From Luteococcus sanguinis (GTDB taxonomy: Bacteria > Actinomycetota > Actinomycetes > Propionibacteriales > Propionibacteriaceae): 64,000 nt of DNA. The stretch is taken from contig NZ_BAAAKI010000014.1 in NCBI RefSeq assembly GCF_039527675.1, forward strand, positions 78,643-142,642, written 5' to 3'. The notes below the pieces were generated by a model. It was given only the letters and a program-made list of their open reading frames with translations, was not told where the DNA came from and searched no databases. The position numbers were made by a program, and so were the translations under genes. Shown piece after piece: positions 1-8,096 of the stretch (position 1 is its first letter; each line of letters begins with the position of its first letter).

Positions 1-2
1 CC

Positions 3-1742
3 GGGCTGGCGCCTGCGTCCGCACTGCCGCTGGACGACGCGACGATCGACCAGCGCGTCGCCCTGGCCGGACCCGACGCCCGCGAGGTGCTGGAGCGCCT
101 GCTGTGGACCAACCCGACCGGCCGCGTCGCCCACGCCGAACGACGCGGGGACGTCGACTCTGACCGCCCCGTCGACCGGTTGCTCGGCCTCAAACTGCTG
201 CGACCACTGGATTCCGAGACGATCATCCTGCCCCGTGAAGTCGCCCTGCGGCTGCGCGGCGGACGCCTGTTCACCGACGAGGTGCCCGACCGGGTGCCCA
301 GCTGGCCGCCGGCCGAGCCGTCGACGATCAGTGAACGCGCCGCCGAGGGATCGGCCTTCGAGGCGGTCCGCCAGCTGGAGGGCCTGGTGGAGGCGCTCGG
401 ACGCCTGCACCCGCGCCCGCTGGCTACCGGCGCGATCAGCCGCCGCGACGCCAACACCCTGTTCGCCGAGGTCGGGGACGACCGCCAGGCCCTGCTGTTG
501 CTGCTGCTGGCCCAGCACCTCGGCCTGGTCGCCAGCCAGGGCCAGGCCTGGCTGCCCACCACCAGCTGGGACCGTTGGCTGGAGCGCCCCAACTGGGAGC
601 ACTGGACCATGCTGCGCGACGCCTGGCTTGGGTTGGAGACCTGGCCCGACCCGGAGGCACCCGTTCTCGCCGGCAGCCCGCTCGGCTGGGCCGCTCCGCT
701 GCGCCGGCTGGCCCATGCCCAGCTCGTTGCCGCCGCCCCGGGAACCCCGATCACCGCCGAGACCCTCGCCGCACGCATCGAGTGGCTGCGCCCCGGCTGG
801 GCCCGGCTTGACCTGCCCGCCGCCAGCACCCAATTGGTCGACGAGGCCCGCCGGTTGGGCCTGGTCGCGCTGGGCCGCCGGACATCCTTGGTCGACGCGG
901 ACGATGACCCGGGCTTCCCAGAACCCGTCGCCCAGTTCGTCGTCCAGGGTGACCTGACCGCCGTGGCCCCCGGGCCGCTGCACCACGACGTCGCCCGGAC
1001 GATGGCCCTGCTCGCCGACCGCGAGTCCACCGGCGGGGGTGGCGTGCACCGCTTCACCGCGGCCAGCCTGCGCCGCGCCCTCGACGCCGGGTGGACCGCC
1101 GACGAGGTGCGCGAGTGGCTCACCGAACACTCGTCCACGCCTCTGCCGGGAGCGCTGGACTACCTGGTCACCGACGTCGCCCGCCGCCACGGGCAGGTGC
1201 AGGTGACCCCGGTCGCCGCCGTCGTCACGATGGAGGACCCGGCGGTCGTCGAGTCCCTGCTCACCCACCAACAGGCCAGCTCGCTCGGCCTGCGCCGGCT
1301 CGCGCCCACCGTCATCTCCGCCGCTGCTGAACCTGCCGAACTGGTCGCCTTCCTGCGCGAGGCTGGTCTGGCGCCGATCGCGACGGACGAGTTCGGCCAG
1401 CGCCGCACCACCCCGCCACCACGGCGCGCCCGTCCGACGACCCCGCCGCAGCGGACGTCCGTCCCGGAACTCGACCCCGAAGCCCTGGTCACCGAACTGC
1501 TCGGACGCGAGGAGGGCCTGCGGACGGCGACCGAGCAGGCCACGATGGTCGACCTGCTGCGCCACCAGGTGGCAGAGCCGGGCTGGCTGGGCGTCGAGTA
1601 CGTCGCCGAGGACGGCGCCCCGCGCTCGATGACCGCACGGGTGATGGCGGTCTCCGGCGGGCAGGTTCGCCTGATGCGCAAGGCACAAGGGCCGATGACG
1701 CTGTCACTCTCGCGTCTCATTTCCGTAACCCGGGTCACCTAG
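3..1742 (+). CDS. Helicase-associated protein (XPB/Ssl2-like domain), 5' end outside window
   Basis: The reading frame is already open at base 3 and runs 579 codons to TAG at 1740-1742, so the true start lies upstream. A GTG at 87 is available but coding-like sequence continues before it. The protein is Leu/Ala/Arg rich with no membrane segment. I recognise it as the actinobacterial helicase-associated family carrying an XPB/Ssl2-like domain, whose M. tuberculosis member (Rv0862c, from memory) adjoins the XPB helicase gene. Here the XPB helicase follows about 0.9 kb downstream on the same strand, with one secreted-protein gene between. The role is inferred to be cytoplasmic, in DNA repair or helicase partnership. 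The family call rests on overall similarity and context, not on a catalytic motif. Confidence 0.7.
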   Translation, partial: GLAPASALPLDDATIDQRVALAGPDAREVLERLLWTNPTGRVAHAERRGDVDSDRPVDRLLGLKLLRPLDSETIILPREVALRLRGGRLFTDEVPDRVPSWPPAEPSTISERAAEGSAFEAVRQLEGLVEALGRLHPRPLATGAISRRDANTLFAEVGDDRQALLLLLLAQHLGLVASQGQAWLPTTSWDRWLERPNWEHWTMLRDAWLGLETWPDPEAPVLAGSPLGWAAPLRRLAHAQLVAAAPGTPITAETLAARIEWLRPGWARLDLPAASTQLVDEARRLGLVALGRRTSLVDADDDPGFPEPVAQFVVQGDLTAVAPGPLHHDVARTMALLADRESTGGGGVHRFTAASLRRALDAGWTADEVREWLTEHSSTPLPGALDYLVTDVARRHGQVQVTPVAAVVTMEDPAVVESLLTHQQASSLGLRRLAPTVISAAAEPAELVAFLREAGLAPIATDEFGQRRTTPPPRRARPTTPPQRTSVPELDPEALVTELLGREEGLRTATEQATMVDLLRHQVAEPGWLGVEYVAEDGAPRSMTARVMAVSGGQVRLMRKAQGPMTLSLSRLISVTRVT

Positions 1743-1751
1743 AATTTCGTC

Positions 1752-2585
1752 ATGCAGCGCATCGCCACTCCCCGCCTCGTGACGGTGGTGGCGTGCGCCG
1801 CGACGGCGCTGCTGGTGGCGATGTTGCCGACGAGGGTGTCGACGCCCGCACTGGTCGCGGCACCGGCCGATGACCAGCCCACCAGCACGGCGACGCCGGT
1901 GGTGGCGACCCCCAGCGGAACCCCGAACAGTTCCCGGGACCGCACCCCACCCTCCCCGGTGACCGAGTTGAAGATGGCGGGGAACGACTCGTCCACCTTC
2001 ACGATCACCTGGCACCCGGCCACCGACAACATCGCGGTGACGCAGTACCTGGTGATGCTGAACGGTGCCTACTCCACCCGCACCACCAGCCTCGGCGCGA
2101 ACTTCGCCTGGTTCGACGACCAGAAGAAGATCCTGGTGCAGGTTGCGGCCATCGACGCCGCCGGCAACCGCTCCCAGTGGCGCTCGCTGTACATCGTCCC
2201 GCCGCCCACGGCGAACTCCCAGCCGACGCAGACCCAGCGCCAGCAACCAGCCCCGCCGCTGGACTACCAGACCGAACCGGCGACGCGGTCCACCAGCCAC
2301 TACACGACTCCTTCCCGCACCACGAGCACCAGCCCCTACAAGCCGCCGGCCGCCGACCCGACCGAGACTGCCTCGCTGCCGCCGAGCGCCACGCCGACGC
2401 CCAAGAGCCCGTCCACCACGAAGAGCACGACACCCAGCAAGTCGCCCTCGCCGAGCAAGCCGACCAGCCCGTCGACGGCGCCCTCCACCACGACGGCGGC
2501 TCCTTCGCAGAGCCCCACCAACGGCCCCAGCACGCCACCCGACCAGGGCCCCCAGCTGGTCCCCTCGCCCACCCCCGGCGGTTGA
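1752..2585 (+). CDS. Secreted fibronectin type III domain protein with Pro/Ser/Thr-rich tail
   Basis: A 277-residue protein. Residues 1-40 form a signal peptide: a short basic start (MQRIATPR), then a hydrophobic Val/Ala/Leu stretch and small residues. Residues about 65-150 look like one fibronectin type III domain (PPSPVTELKMAG start, TFTITWHPATDN core, VQVAAIDAAGNRS end). From about residue 155 the chain is almost entirely Pro, Ser and Thr, as in a wall-spanning or glycosylated linker, and it ends in Pro/Gly with no sorting signal or membrane anchor. It starts 9 bases after the preceding stop, so it may be co-transcribed with the helicase-associated gene. A surface or extracellular binding role is inferred; the ligand is unknown. 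Confidence 0.7.
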   Translation: MQRIATPRLVTVVACAATALLVAMLPTRVSTPALVAAPADDQPTSTATPVVATPSGTPNSSRDRTPPSPVTELKMAGNDSSTFTITWHPATDNIAVTQYLVMLNGAYSTRTTSLGANFAWFDDQKKILVQVAAIDAAGNRSQWRSLYIVPPPTANSQPTQTQRQQPAPPLDYQTEPATRSTSHYTTPSRTTSTSPYKPPAADPTETASLPPSATPTPKSPSTTKSTTPSKSPSPSKPTSPSTAPSTTTAAPSQSPTNGPSTPPDQGPQLVPSPTPGG

Positions 2586-2607
2586 GCGCGAGGCATACTG
2601 GCTGGCG

Positions 2608-4263
2608 ATGAACCAGCCCCTGATCGTCCAGTCCGACCGCACGCTGCTGCTCGAGGTCGACCACCCCGACGCCGACGCCTGCCGCATCGAGATCGCGCCC
2701 TTCGCCGAGCTGGAGCGCGCCCCCGAACACGTCCACACCTACCGCGTCACCCCGCTGGGGCTGTGGAATGCCCGCGCCGCCGGCCACGACGCCGAACAGG
2801 TCGTGGACTTGTTGATGCGCTGGTCGCGCTACCCGGTGGCCAGTTCCCTGCTGGTCGACATCGCCGAGACGATGGGGCGCTACGGGCGTCTGCGCATCGA
2901 GAAGCACCCGACCCACGGGCTGGTGCTGGTCAGCACCGACCGTGCCGTGCTCACCGAGGTGCTGCGCTCGGCGAAGGTGAAGGGCTTGGTCGGGGCGCGG
3001 ATCGACGACGACACCGTCATCGTCCACCCCTCCGAACGCGGCAACCTCAAGCAGGCGCTGCTGAAGTTGGGCTGGCCCGCGGAAGACCTGGCCGGCTACG
3101 TCAACGGCGAGGCCCACGAGATCGACCTCGTGCAGGACGGCTGGACCCTGCGCGGCTACCAGCACCAGGCCGCCGAATCCTTCTGGCACGGCGGTTCCGG
3201 CGTGGTCGTCCTGCCCTGTGGCGCCGGCAAGACGATCGTCGGCGCGGACGCGATGAGCCTGGCCAAGGCCACCACGCTGATCCTGGTCACCAACACCGTC
3301 TCCGCCCGGCAGTGGAAGGCCGAACTCATCAAGCGCACCACGCTGACCGAGGACGAGATCGGCGAGTACTCCGGCACCTTGAAGCAGATCCGCCCGGTCA
3401 CCATCGCCACCTACCAGGTCGTCACCACCAAACGCGGCGGCGTGCACCCCCACCTGGAGCTGTTCAGCGCCCGCGACTGGGGCCTGGTGATCTACGACGA
3501 GGTGCACCTGCTGCCCGCGCCCGTGTTCCGAATGACCGCCGACCTGCAGGCCCGCCGCCGCCTCGGGCTGACCGCCACGCTCGTCCGCGAGGACGGACGA
3601 GAGGGCGACGTGTTCAGCCTGATCGGCCCCAAGCGCTACGACGCCCCGTGGAAGGATCTGGAGGCGCAGGGCTGGATCGCACCGGCCGACTGCGTCGAGG
3701 TGCGCGTCACCCTGTCGGATTCCGAACGGATGGCCTGCGCCACCGCCGAACCGGACGTCCGCTACCGGCTCGCTGCCACCGCGGAGAGCAAGAACGACGT
3801 GGTCGTCCAGCTGGTGGAGAAACACCGGGGCGAACCGACGCTGGTGATCGGCCAGTACGTCGACCAGCTGGAGGAGCTCGCCGAGCGGCTGGATGCCGAG
3901 ATCATCACCGGGGCGACGACGAACAAGCAGCGCGAGCGGATCTACCAGTCCTTCCGCGACGGCGAGATCGACCTGATCGTGGTTAGTAAGGTGGCGAACT
4001 TCTCCATCGACCTGCCCAGCGCGCAGGTGGCGATCCAGGTTTCGGGTGCCTTCGGTTCCCGGCAGGAGGAGGCGCAGCGCCTCGGGCGCCTGCTGCGACC
4101 CAAGGACGGACGTACCGCCCGCTTCTACGCGGTGGTCAGCCGCGACACCCCGGACGCGGAGTTTGCCCAGCATCGGCAGCGCTTCCTCGCCGAGCAGGGC
4201 TACGCCTACCGGATCGTGGACGCCGAGGAAATCGAGACCCTGGACACTGACCCTGCTTCCTGA
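2608..4263 (+). CDS. DNA repair helicase XPB (superfamily 2, 3'-5')
   Basis: A 551-residue protein, the usual size of bacterial XPB. It opens with the conserved N-terminal domain (NQPLIVQSDRTLLLEV). The helicase core carries Walker A (PCGAGKT, Lys near residue 208), a DEVH box at 297-300, motif III (GLTATLVREDGREGD) and motif VI (QEEAQRLGRLLRPK, near 485-500). The RED motif typical of XPB is visible in VREDGRE. The ATG at 2608 starts the conserved N terminus; the frame is open much further upstream, but that stretch overlaps the secreted protein in another frame. The start codon follows the previous stop by 22 bases. XPB unwinds DNA in an ATP-dependent way; in mycobacteria-like bacteria it is paired with the helicase-associated protein also present here. 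Confidence 0.93.
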   Translation: MNQPLIVQSDRTLLLEVDHPDADACRIEIAPFAELERAPEHVHTYRVTPLGLWNARAAGHDAEQVVDLLMRWSRYPVASSLLVDIAETMGRYGRLRIEKHPTHGLVLVSTDRAVLTEVLRSAKVKGLVGARIDDDTVIVHPSERGNLKQALLKLGWPAEDLAGYVNGEAHEIDLVQDGWTLRGYQHQAAESFWHGGSGVVVLPCGAGKTIVGADAMSLAKATTLILVTNTVSARQWKAELIKRTTLTEDEIGEYSGTLKQIRPVTIATYQVVTTKRGGVHPHLELFSARDWGLVIYDEVHLLPAPVFRMTADLQARRRLGLTATLVREDGREGDVFSLIGPKRYDAPWKDLEAQGWIAPADCVEVRVTLSDSERMACATAEPDVRYRLAATAESKNDVVVQLVEKHRGEPTLVIGQYVDQLEELAERLDAEIITGATTNKQRERIYQSFRDGEIDLIVVSKVANFSIDLPSAQVAIQVSGAFGSRQEEAQRLGRLLRPKDGRTARFYAVVSRDTPDAEFAQHRQRFLAEQGYAYRIVDAEEIETLDTDPAS

Positions 4264-4379
4264 AGTACTCCTGAAGGGGCTTGACTCCGGGGACCCCGGT
4301 TCGGCGCGACACGCCGAGCTGGTCAGGTGTCTGGGAGGTGATCAACCTTTCCCGGGATAGCCTCGAGGTGCCCGAACAA

Positions 4380-4393
4380 CCCCCGAAAGGGGG
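4380..4393 (+). promoter_or_regulatory. Small GAAA-loop hairpin in the aqpZ leader
   Basis: Five C, then GAAA, then five G form a GC-only stem with a stable tetraloop, 60 bases before the aqpZ start. A possible -10 (TAGCCT) lies near 4356-4361, so the hairpin would be in the 5' untranslated leader. Function unknown; mRNA stability or attenuation is a guess. Confidence 0.3.
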
Positions 4394-4452
4394 ACGTCAT
4401 GGGTCAACGACGCTCCCGGGCACTTCCCATCACCCCAAGCAGGAGCAATAAC

Positions 4453-5217
4453 ATGCAGATCTCCATGAAGTCCCGCCTGGTGGCCGAGTTCCTCGGCACG
4501 CTGTGGCTCGTCTTCGGTGGCGCTGGCTCGGCCGTCCTGGCCGCCAAGGTGCTGTCCACCGATCCCACCCCCGTCAACATGGGCATCGGCTTCGTCGGTG
4601 TCGCCCTGGCCTTCGGCCTCACCGTCATGACCGCCGCCTACGCCTTCGGACACCTGTCCGGTGGCCACTTCAACCCCGCCGTCACCCTCGGCCTCGCCGT
4701 CGCCAAGCGCGTCGAGTGGGCCGCGGTCGTCCCCTACATCGTCGCCCAGGTCATCGGCGGCATCGTGGGCGCGGGCATCCTCTACGTCATCGCCAGCGGC
4801 AAGGACGGCTTCTCGGCTTCGGCCAGCGGCTTCGCCTCCAACGGCTACGGCGCCCACTCCCCCGCCGGTTACTCGATGCTCGCCGCGCTCGTCGTCGAGA
4901 TCGTCCTGACCTGCATCTTCCTGTTCATCATCCTGGGCTCCACCGACAAGCGTGCCCCCAAGGGCTTCGCCCCGATCGCCATCGGCCTGGGTCTGACCCT
5001 GATCCACCTGATCTCGATCCCCGTCACCAACACCTCGGTCAACCCGGCCCGTTCGCTGGCCACCGCCGTGTTCACCGGTGGCTGGGCCCTCAGCCAGGTC
5101 TGGCTGTTCTGGGTTGCCCCGATCATCGGTGCCGTCATCGCCGGCGCCCTGTACTCGACCCTGACCGACGAGGGCATCGAGCCCGCCGTCGAGGCCGAGG
5201 CTCGCGTCCGCGACTGA
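4453..5217 (+). CDS. aqpZ: Aquaporin Z (water channel)
   Basis: A 254-residue integral membrane protein with six hydrophobic segments and both half-helix NPA motifs (GGHFNPAVTLGLAV and NTSVNPARSLA). The selectivity positions read like water-specific AqpZ: His in LIHLISIPVTNT, Thr in NTSVNPA and Arg in NPARS. The stretch around the second NPA box is almost the same as the E. coli AqpZ sequence I remember. The ATG at 4453 is chosen because AGGAG lies 7 bases upstream at 4441-4445; an in-frame ATG at 4399 would add 18 residues with no good ribosome site. Monocistronic, with a strong hairpin after the stop. It mediates osmotically driven water flow across the cytoplasmic membrane. Confidence 0.95.
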   Translation: MQISMKSRLVAEFLGTLWLVFGGAGSAVLAAKVLSTDPTPVNMGIGFVGVALAFGLTVMTAAYAFGHLSGGHFNPAVTLGLAVAKRVEWAAVVPYIVAQVIGGIVGAGILYVIASGKDGFSASASGFASNGYGAHSPAGYSMLAALVVEIVLTCIFLFIILGSTDKRAPKGFAPIAIGLGLTLIHLISIPVTNTSVNPARSLATAVFTGGWALSQVWLFWVAPIIGAVIAGALYSTLTDEGIEPAVEAEARVRD

Positions 5218-5243
5218 TCGACCCGCAAGACAGCAACAAGCAG

Positions 5244-5271
5244 GCGCCCGTCACCTTCCGGTGGCGGGCGC
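5244..5271. terminator. Bidirectional hairpin between aqpZ and the Nudix gene
   Basis: A 12 bp stem (5244-5255 with 5260-5271, one G-T wobble) around a TTCC loop sits between two convergent stop codons. The + strand continues with CTTCTG, so there is only a weak T tract. It is placed to end both transcripts. Confidence 0.75.
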
Positions 5272-5278
5272 TTCTGCG

Positions 5279-5809
5279 TCATGCCGGGACGGTCGACTCC
5301 TCCACCTCGCCCAGGTCGACGCAGGTGCTGCCGTCGGCCTCGGCAAGCGGTTCCAGCGGCGGCCAGACGGTCATCGTCCGCCACTGGTCCGGGGCGAACC
5401 AGCCGAACTCCCCCAGCCGCAGCAACTCACCCTCGGTCAGCCCCGCCGGATCGACCTCGAAGGCTTCCGCGACGTCGAGCGCGAAGATCGTCTCGTGCTG
5501 GACGAGCACCCGGTCGCTGTAGCCGTGGGTGACGGTCCGGGTGGCGATCGGGCCCAGCAGGTCGTCCGGGTCGCAGCGGTGCCCGGTCTCCTCGAACAGC
5601 TCCCGGCACGCGGCTGCACGCACATCCTCGCCCGGGTCGATCCCACCGCCCGGCAACACCCACCAGCCCGACCCGACCACGCCGGGGTCCCGGTCGCTGA
5701 CCAACAGCACCCGTCCCTGACAGCGGACGAGCACCCGGGCGCCCCGTCGCTCCTTGCGGGGACGGTCGGCGGGATCGACGGGTTGGTAGCGGGGTCGGGT
5801 TTCGTCCAT
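5279..5809 (-). CDS. Nudix hydrolase
   Basis: A 176-residue protein. The Nudix box is complete: GGIDPGE, then seven residues, then RELFEETGH, giving GX5EX7REUXEEXGU with the metal-binding glutamates present. A WWVLPGGG lead-in is typical of nucleotide-derivative pyrophosphatases. No transmembrane or extra domain is seen. The ATG at 5807-5809 is the only reasonable start. It is divergent from the HelD-type gene and convergent with aqpZ. The substrate (a nucleoside diphosphate linked to another moiety) cannot be told from sequence. The C-terminal region is acidic with several Trp residues, some of which may contact the substrate. Confidence 0.9.
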   Translation of the reverse strand: MDETRPRYQPVDPADRPRKERRGARVLVRCQGRVLLVSDRDPGVVGSGWWVLPGGGIDPGEDVRAAACRELFEETGHRCDPDDLLGPIATRTVTHGYSDRVLVQHETIFALDVAEAFEVDPAGLTEGELLRLGEFGWFAPDQWRTMTVWPPLEPLAEADGSTCVDLGEVEESTVPA

Positions 5810-5823
5810 GCGTCATTGCCTAC

Positions 5824-5848
5824 CCTTGCCGGGCCTGCGACGGCAAGG
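5824..5848. promoter_or_regulatory. Inverted repeat upstream of the HelD-type gene
   Basis: CCTTGCCG at 5824-5831 and CGGCAAGG at 5841-5848 are perfect 8-base arms with a 9-base spacer (GGCCTGCGA). It lies 130 bases upstream of the HelD-type ATG and just after the divergent Nudix start. The right half resembles the rifamycin-associated element known upstream of some helR genes, as I remember its GCTTGCGGCAAG core, but with two extra bases. It could be an operator for either gene. Confidence 0.4.
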
Positions 5849-5978
5849 AGTAGCATCGCTGGTCTGCCATCTCCAGCGTCCGCCACCCGTCCCCGGGTGC
5901 CGCGGACCGTCCGCCGGGTGGGCTCGTCGGGCAGGCACATCACTGCAGCACCACGCCTTTGCACCATCGAGGAGCACC

Positions 5979-7994
5979 ATGCCCACCACTGACGTCAACA
6001 GCGCTGACGTGCTCGCCGACGAGCAGGCCCACCTGGAGGCCTCCCACGCCGCCCTGGCCCGGATGCGCGCGGAGTCGGCCGAGTGGTCCACCGCCACCGC
6101 CGGCGACTCGGTCAGCACCGCCTTTCTGCGCCAGGCGCTCTACCGCCGGATGGAGTCGCTGGAGAACGACCCCGACACCCCGCTCTTCTTCGGACGCCTC
6201 GACTACACGACCACGCTGGGTGCCGAGTACGACGAGGTCGTCCACGTCGGACGTCGTCACGTCACCGGCGAGACCGGCGGCGACCCGCTGGTGATCGACT
6301 GGCGCGCGCCGATGAGCCTGCCCTTCTACCGCGCGCATCCCGGGGACCCGATGAAGTGCTCACTGCGGCGTCGGTTCGGCTTCCACGACGGGAGGCTCTC
6401 CGCCTTCGAGGATGAGCAACTCTCGGACGCGAACGCCGACACCTCGGGTGCCGAGGCCCTGCTGGAGGCCGAGATCGAGCGTCCCCGAACAGGACCGATG
6501 CGCGACATCGTCGCCACCATCCAGCCCGACCAGGACGTGCTGGTGCGCGCGGAACTGGCGCAGTCGATGGCGATCCAGGGTGCTCCGGGAACGGGCAAGA
6601 CGGCCGTCGGACTGCACCGCGCGGCCTACTTGCTGTACGCCTACCGGGAGACGCTGGGACGCCCGGGCGTGCTGGTACTGGGACCGAACGACAACTTCCT
6701 CGCCTACATCGCGGACGTCCTCCCGGCGCTCGGCGAGATCGACGCGACCCAGGAGACCATCGACTCACTGGTCGCCGCGTCCACCGGTCTGGAGGTCAAG
6801 GGTGCCGAGGAGGCGGCCCGGGCGGTGCTCAAGGGGGACGCGCGGATGGCCGAGGTCGTCCACAACGCCGTCTGGGGGCACGTCAGTGAACCCTCCGAGA
6901 CCTTGGTGGTGCCGATCGGGCACCGGGTCTGGCGGGTGCCCGCCTTCTACCTGACCGACGCGGTGAGCTCGCTGGTCGCGCGCGGGGTGCGCTACGAGGC
7001 GGGACGGGTGATGCTGCCACAACGCCTGGCCCATCAGGTGCTGCTGCGGATGGAGGTGTCCGGTGAGGTCACCGATGACCGGCTGCAGAACCAGGTCGCC
7101 CGCACGAGTGCGACCAAGCAGATGGCGACGGCGCTGTGGCCGAAGCTGGACGCAAAGAAGCTCACCCACCGGCTGCTCACCGACGCCGACTTCCTGTCCC
7201 AGTGCGCCGACGGTGTCCTGACCGCGGACGAACAAGAGCTGCTGGTTGGTCCCAAGCCGGCCAGGACCCCGGGATCGATGAAGTGGACCCAGGCCGACCT
7301 GGTGATCGCCGACGAGGTGGCCGACCAACTCAACCGGACCAACTCGCTGGGCCACGTGATCATCGACGAGGCGCAGGACCTGTCTGCGATGCAACTGCGG
7401 GCTGCCGGACGTCGCGCGTCCACCGGCTCGGTGACGTTGCTGGGTGACCTGGCCCAGGCGACCACGCCGTGGGCATCTCGTGACTGGGCGAGCTCGCTGG
7501 TGCACATCGGCCACCCCGGCGCGGAGGTCCGCGAGCTGGTGGAGGGCTTCCGCGTGCCCGGCGAGGTGATCGACTACGCGGCCCGGCTGTTGCCCTCGAT
7601 CGCCCCGGGGCTGACCCCGCCGCGCTCGATCCGCCGCAACCGGGGTGAGCTGGTGATCCGAAAGGTGGACGATCCCTTGGCTGCCCTGTCAGAGGCGGCG
7701 GACGAGTTGTTGCAGCGTCCAGGCACCGTCGGGGTCATCGTCCCCGACGCCCTGGTTGCCACGGCCGAGCTGACCAACGACGACCGCCTGGACCTCGTCC
7801 CCGCCTCCCTCGCCAAGGGCCTGGAGTTCGACCACGTCCTGCTGGTGGACCCCGCCGGCATCGTCGCCGGCGAACCCGACCGGACGACCGGCCTGCGCCG
7901 CCTCTATGTCTGCCTCACCCGAGCAGTGACCTCCCTGGTGGTCCTGCACGACGCGCCCCTGCCGGACGAACTTTCTGCGTTCCCCGAGGCCTGA
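5979..7994 (+). CDS. HelD-family RNA polymerase recycling ATPase (UvrD-like superfamily 1)
   Basis: A 671-residue cytoplasmic protein. The N terminus (residues 1-60) is a coiled-coil-like arm, followed by the HelD signature regions FFGRLDYTTTLGAEYDE and DPLVIDWRAPMSLPFYR. The motor has Walker A (GAPGTGKT), Walker B (IIDEAQDLS), a GD-Q motif (LLGDLAQAT), motif V (SLAKGLEFDHVLLVDP) and motif VI (LYVCLTRA). HelD proteins remove stalled or drug-bound RNA polymerase from DNA, and some (HelR) give rifamycin tolerance; which type this is cannot be settled by eye. ATG 5979 is preceded by GGAG at 5971-5974; the open frame to 5808 lacks coding character. A dyad upstream may regulate it. Confidence 0.88.
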   Translation: MPTTDVNSADVLADEQAHLEASHAALARMRAESAEWSTATAGDSVSTAFLRQALYRRMESLENDPDTPLFFGRLDYTTTLGAEYDEVVHVGRRHVTGETGGDPLVIDWRAPMSLPFYRAHPGDPMKCSLRRRFGFHDGRLSAFEDEQLSDANADTSGAEALLEAEIERPRTGPMRDIVATIQPDQDVLVRAELAQSMAIQGAPGTGKTAVGLHRAAYLLYAYRETLGRPGVLVLGPNDNFLAYIADVLPALGEIDATQETIDSLVAASTGLEVKGAEEAARAVLKGDARMAEVVHNAVWGHVSEPSETLVVPIGHRVWRVPAFYLTDAVSSLVARGVRYEAGRVMLPQRLAHQVLLRMEVSGEVTDDRLQNQVARTSATKQMATALWPKLDAKKLTHRLLTDADFLSQCADGVLTADEQELLVGPKPARTPGSMKWTQADLVIADEVADQLNRTNSLGHVIIDEAQDLSAMQLRAAGRRASTGSVTLLGDLAQATTPWASRDWASSLVHIGHPGAEVRELVEGFRVPGEVIDYAARLLPSIAPGLTPPRSIRRNRGELVIRKVDDPLAALSEAADELLQRPGTVGVIVPDALVATAELTNDDRLDLVPASLAKGLEFDHVLLVDPAGIVAGEPDRTTGLRRLYVCLTRAVTSLVVLHDAPLPDELSAFPEA

Positions 7995-8096
7995 CACTGA
8001 TCTTGCGCGGCCCGGGGGAAAGTGCGACGGTGACGAGAACACCACTGCATCGTTGACGAGTGATCGTCGGCGACGCCCTGAAAGTCTGGAGATGCC

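Noticed and set aside
2005..4173. A 722-codon frame opposite the XPB helicase
   Set aside because: It is the antisense shadow of a confidently identified gene in GC-rich DNA; its translation has no recognisable motif and runs across two genes.
4453..5217. Recent transfer of aqpZ from a proteobacterium
   Set aside because: The second NPA region is strikingly like E. coli AqpZ, but that region is conserved in the whole family, and codon use matches the neighbours.
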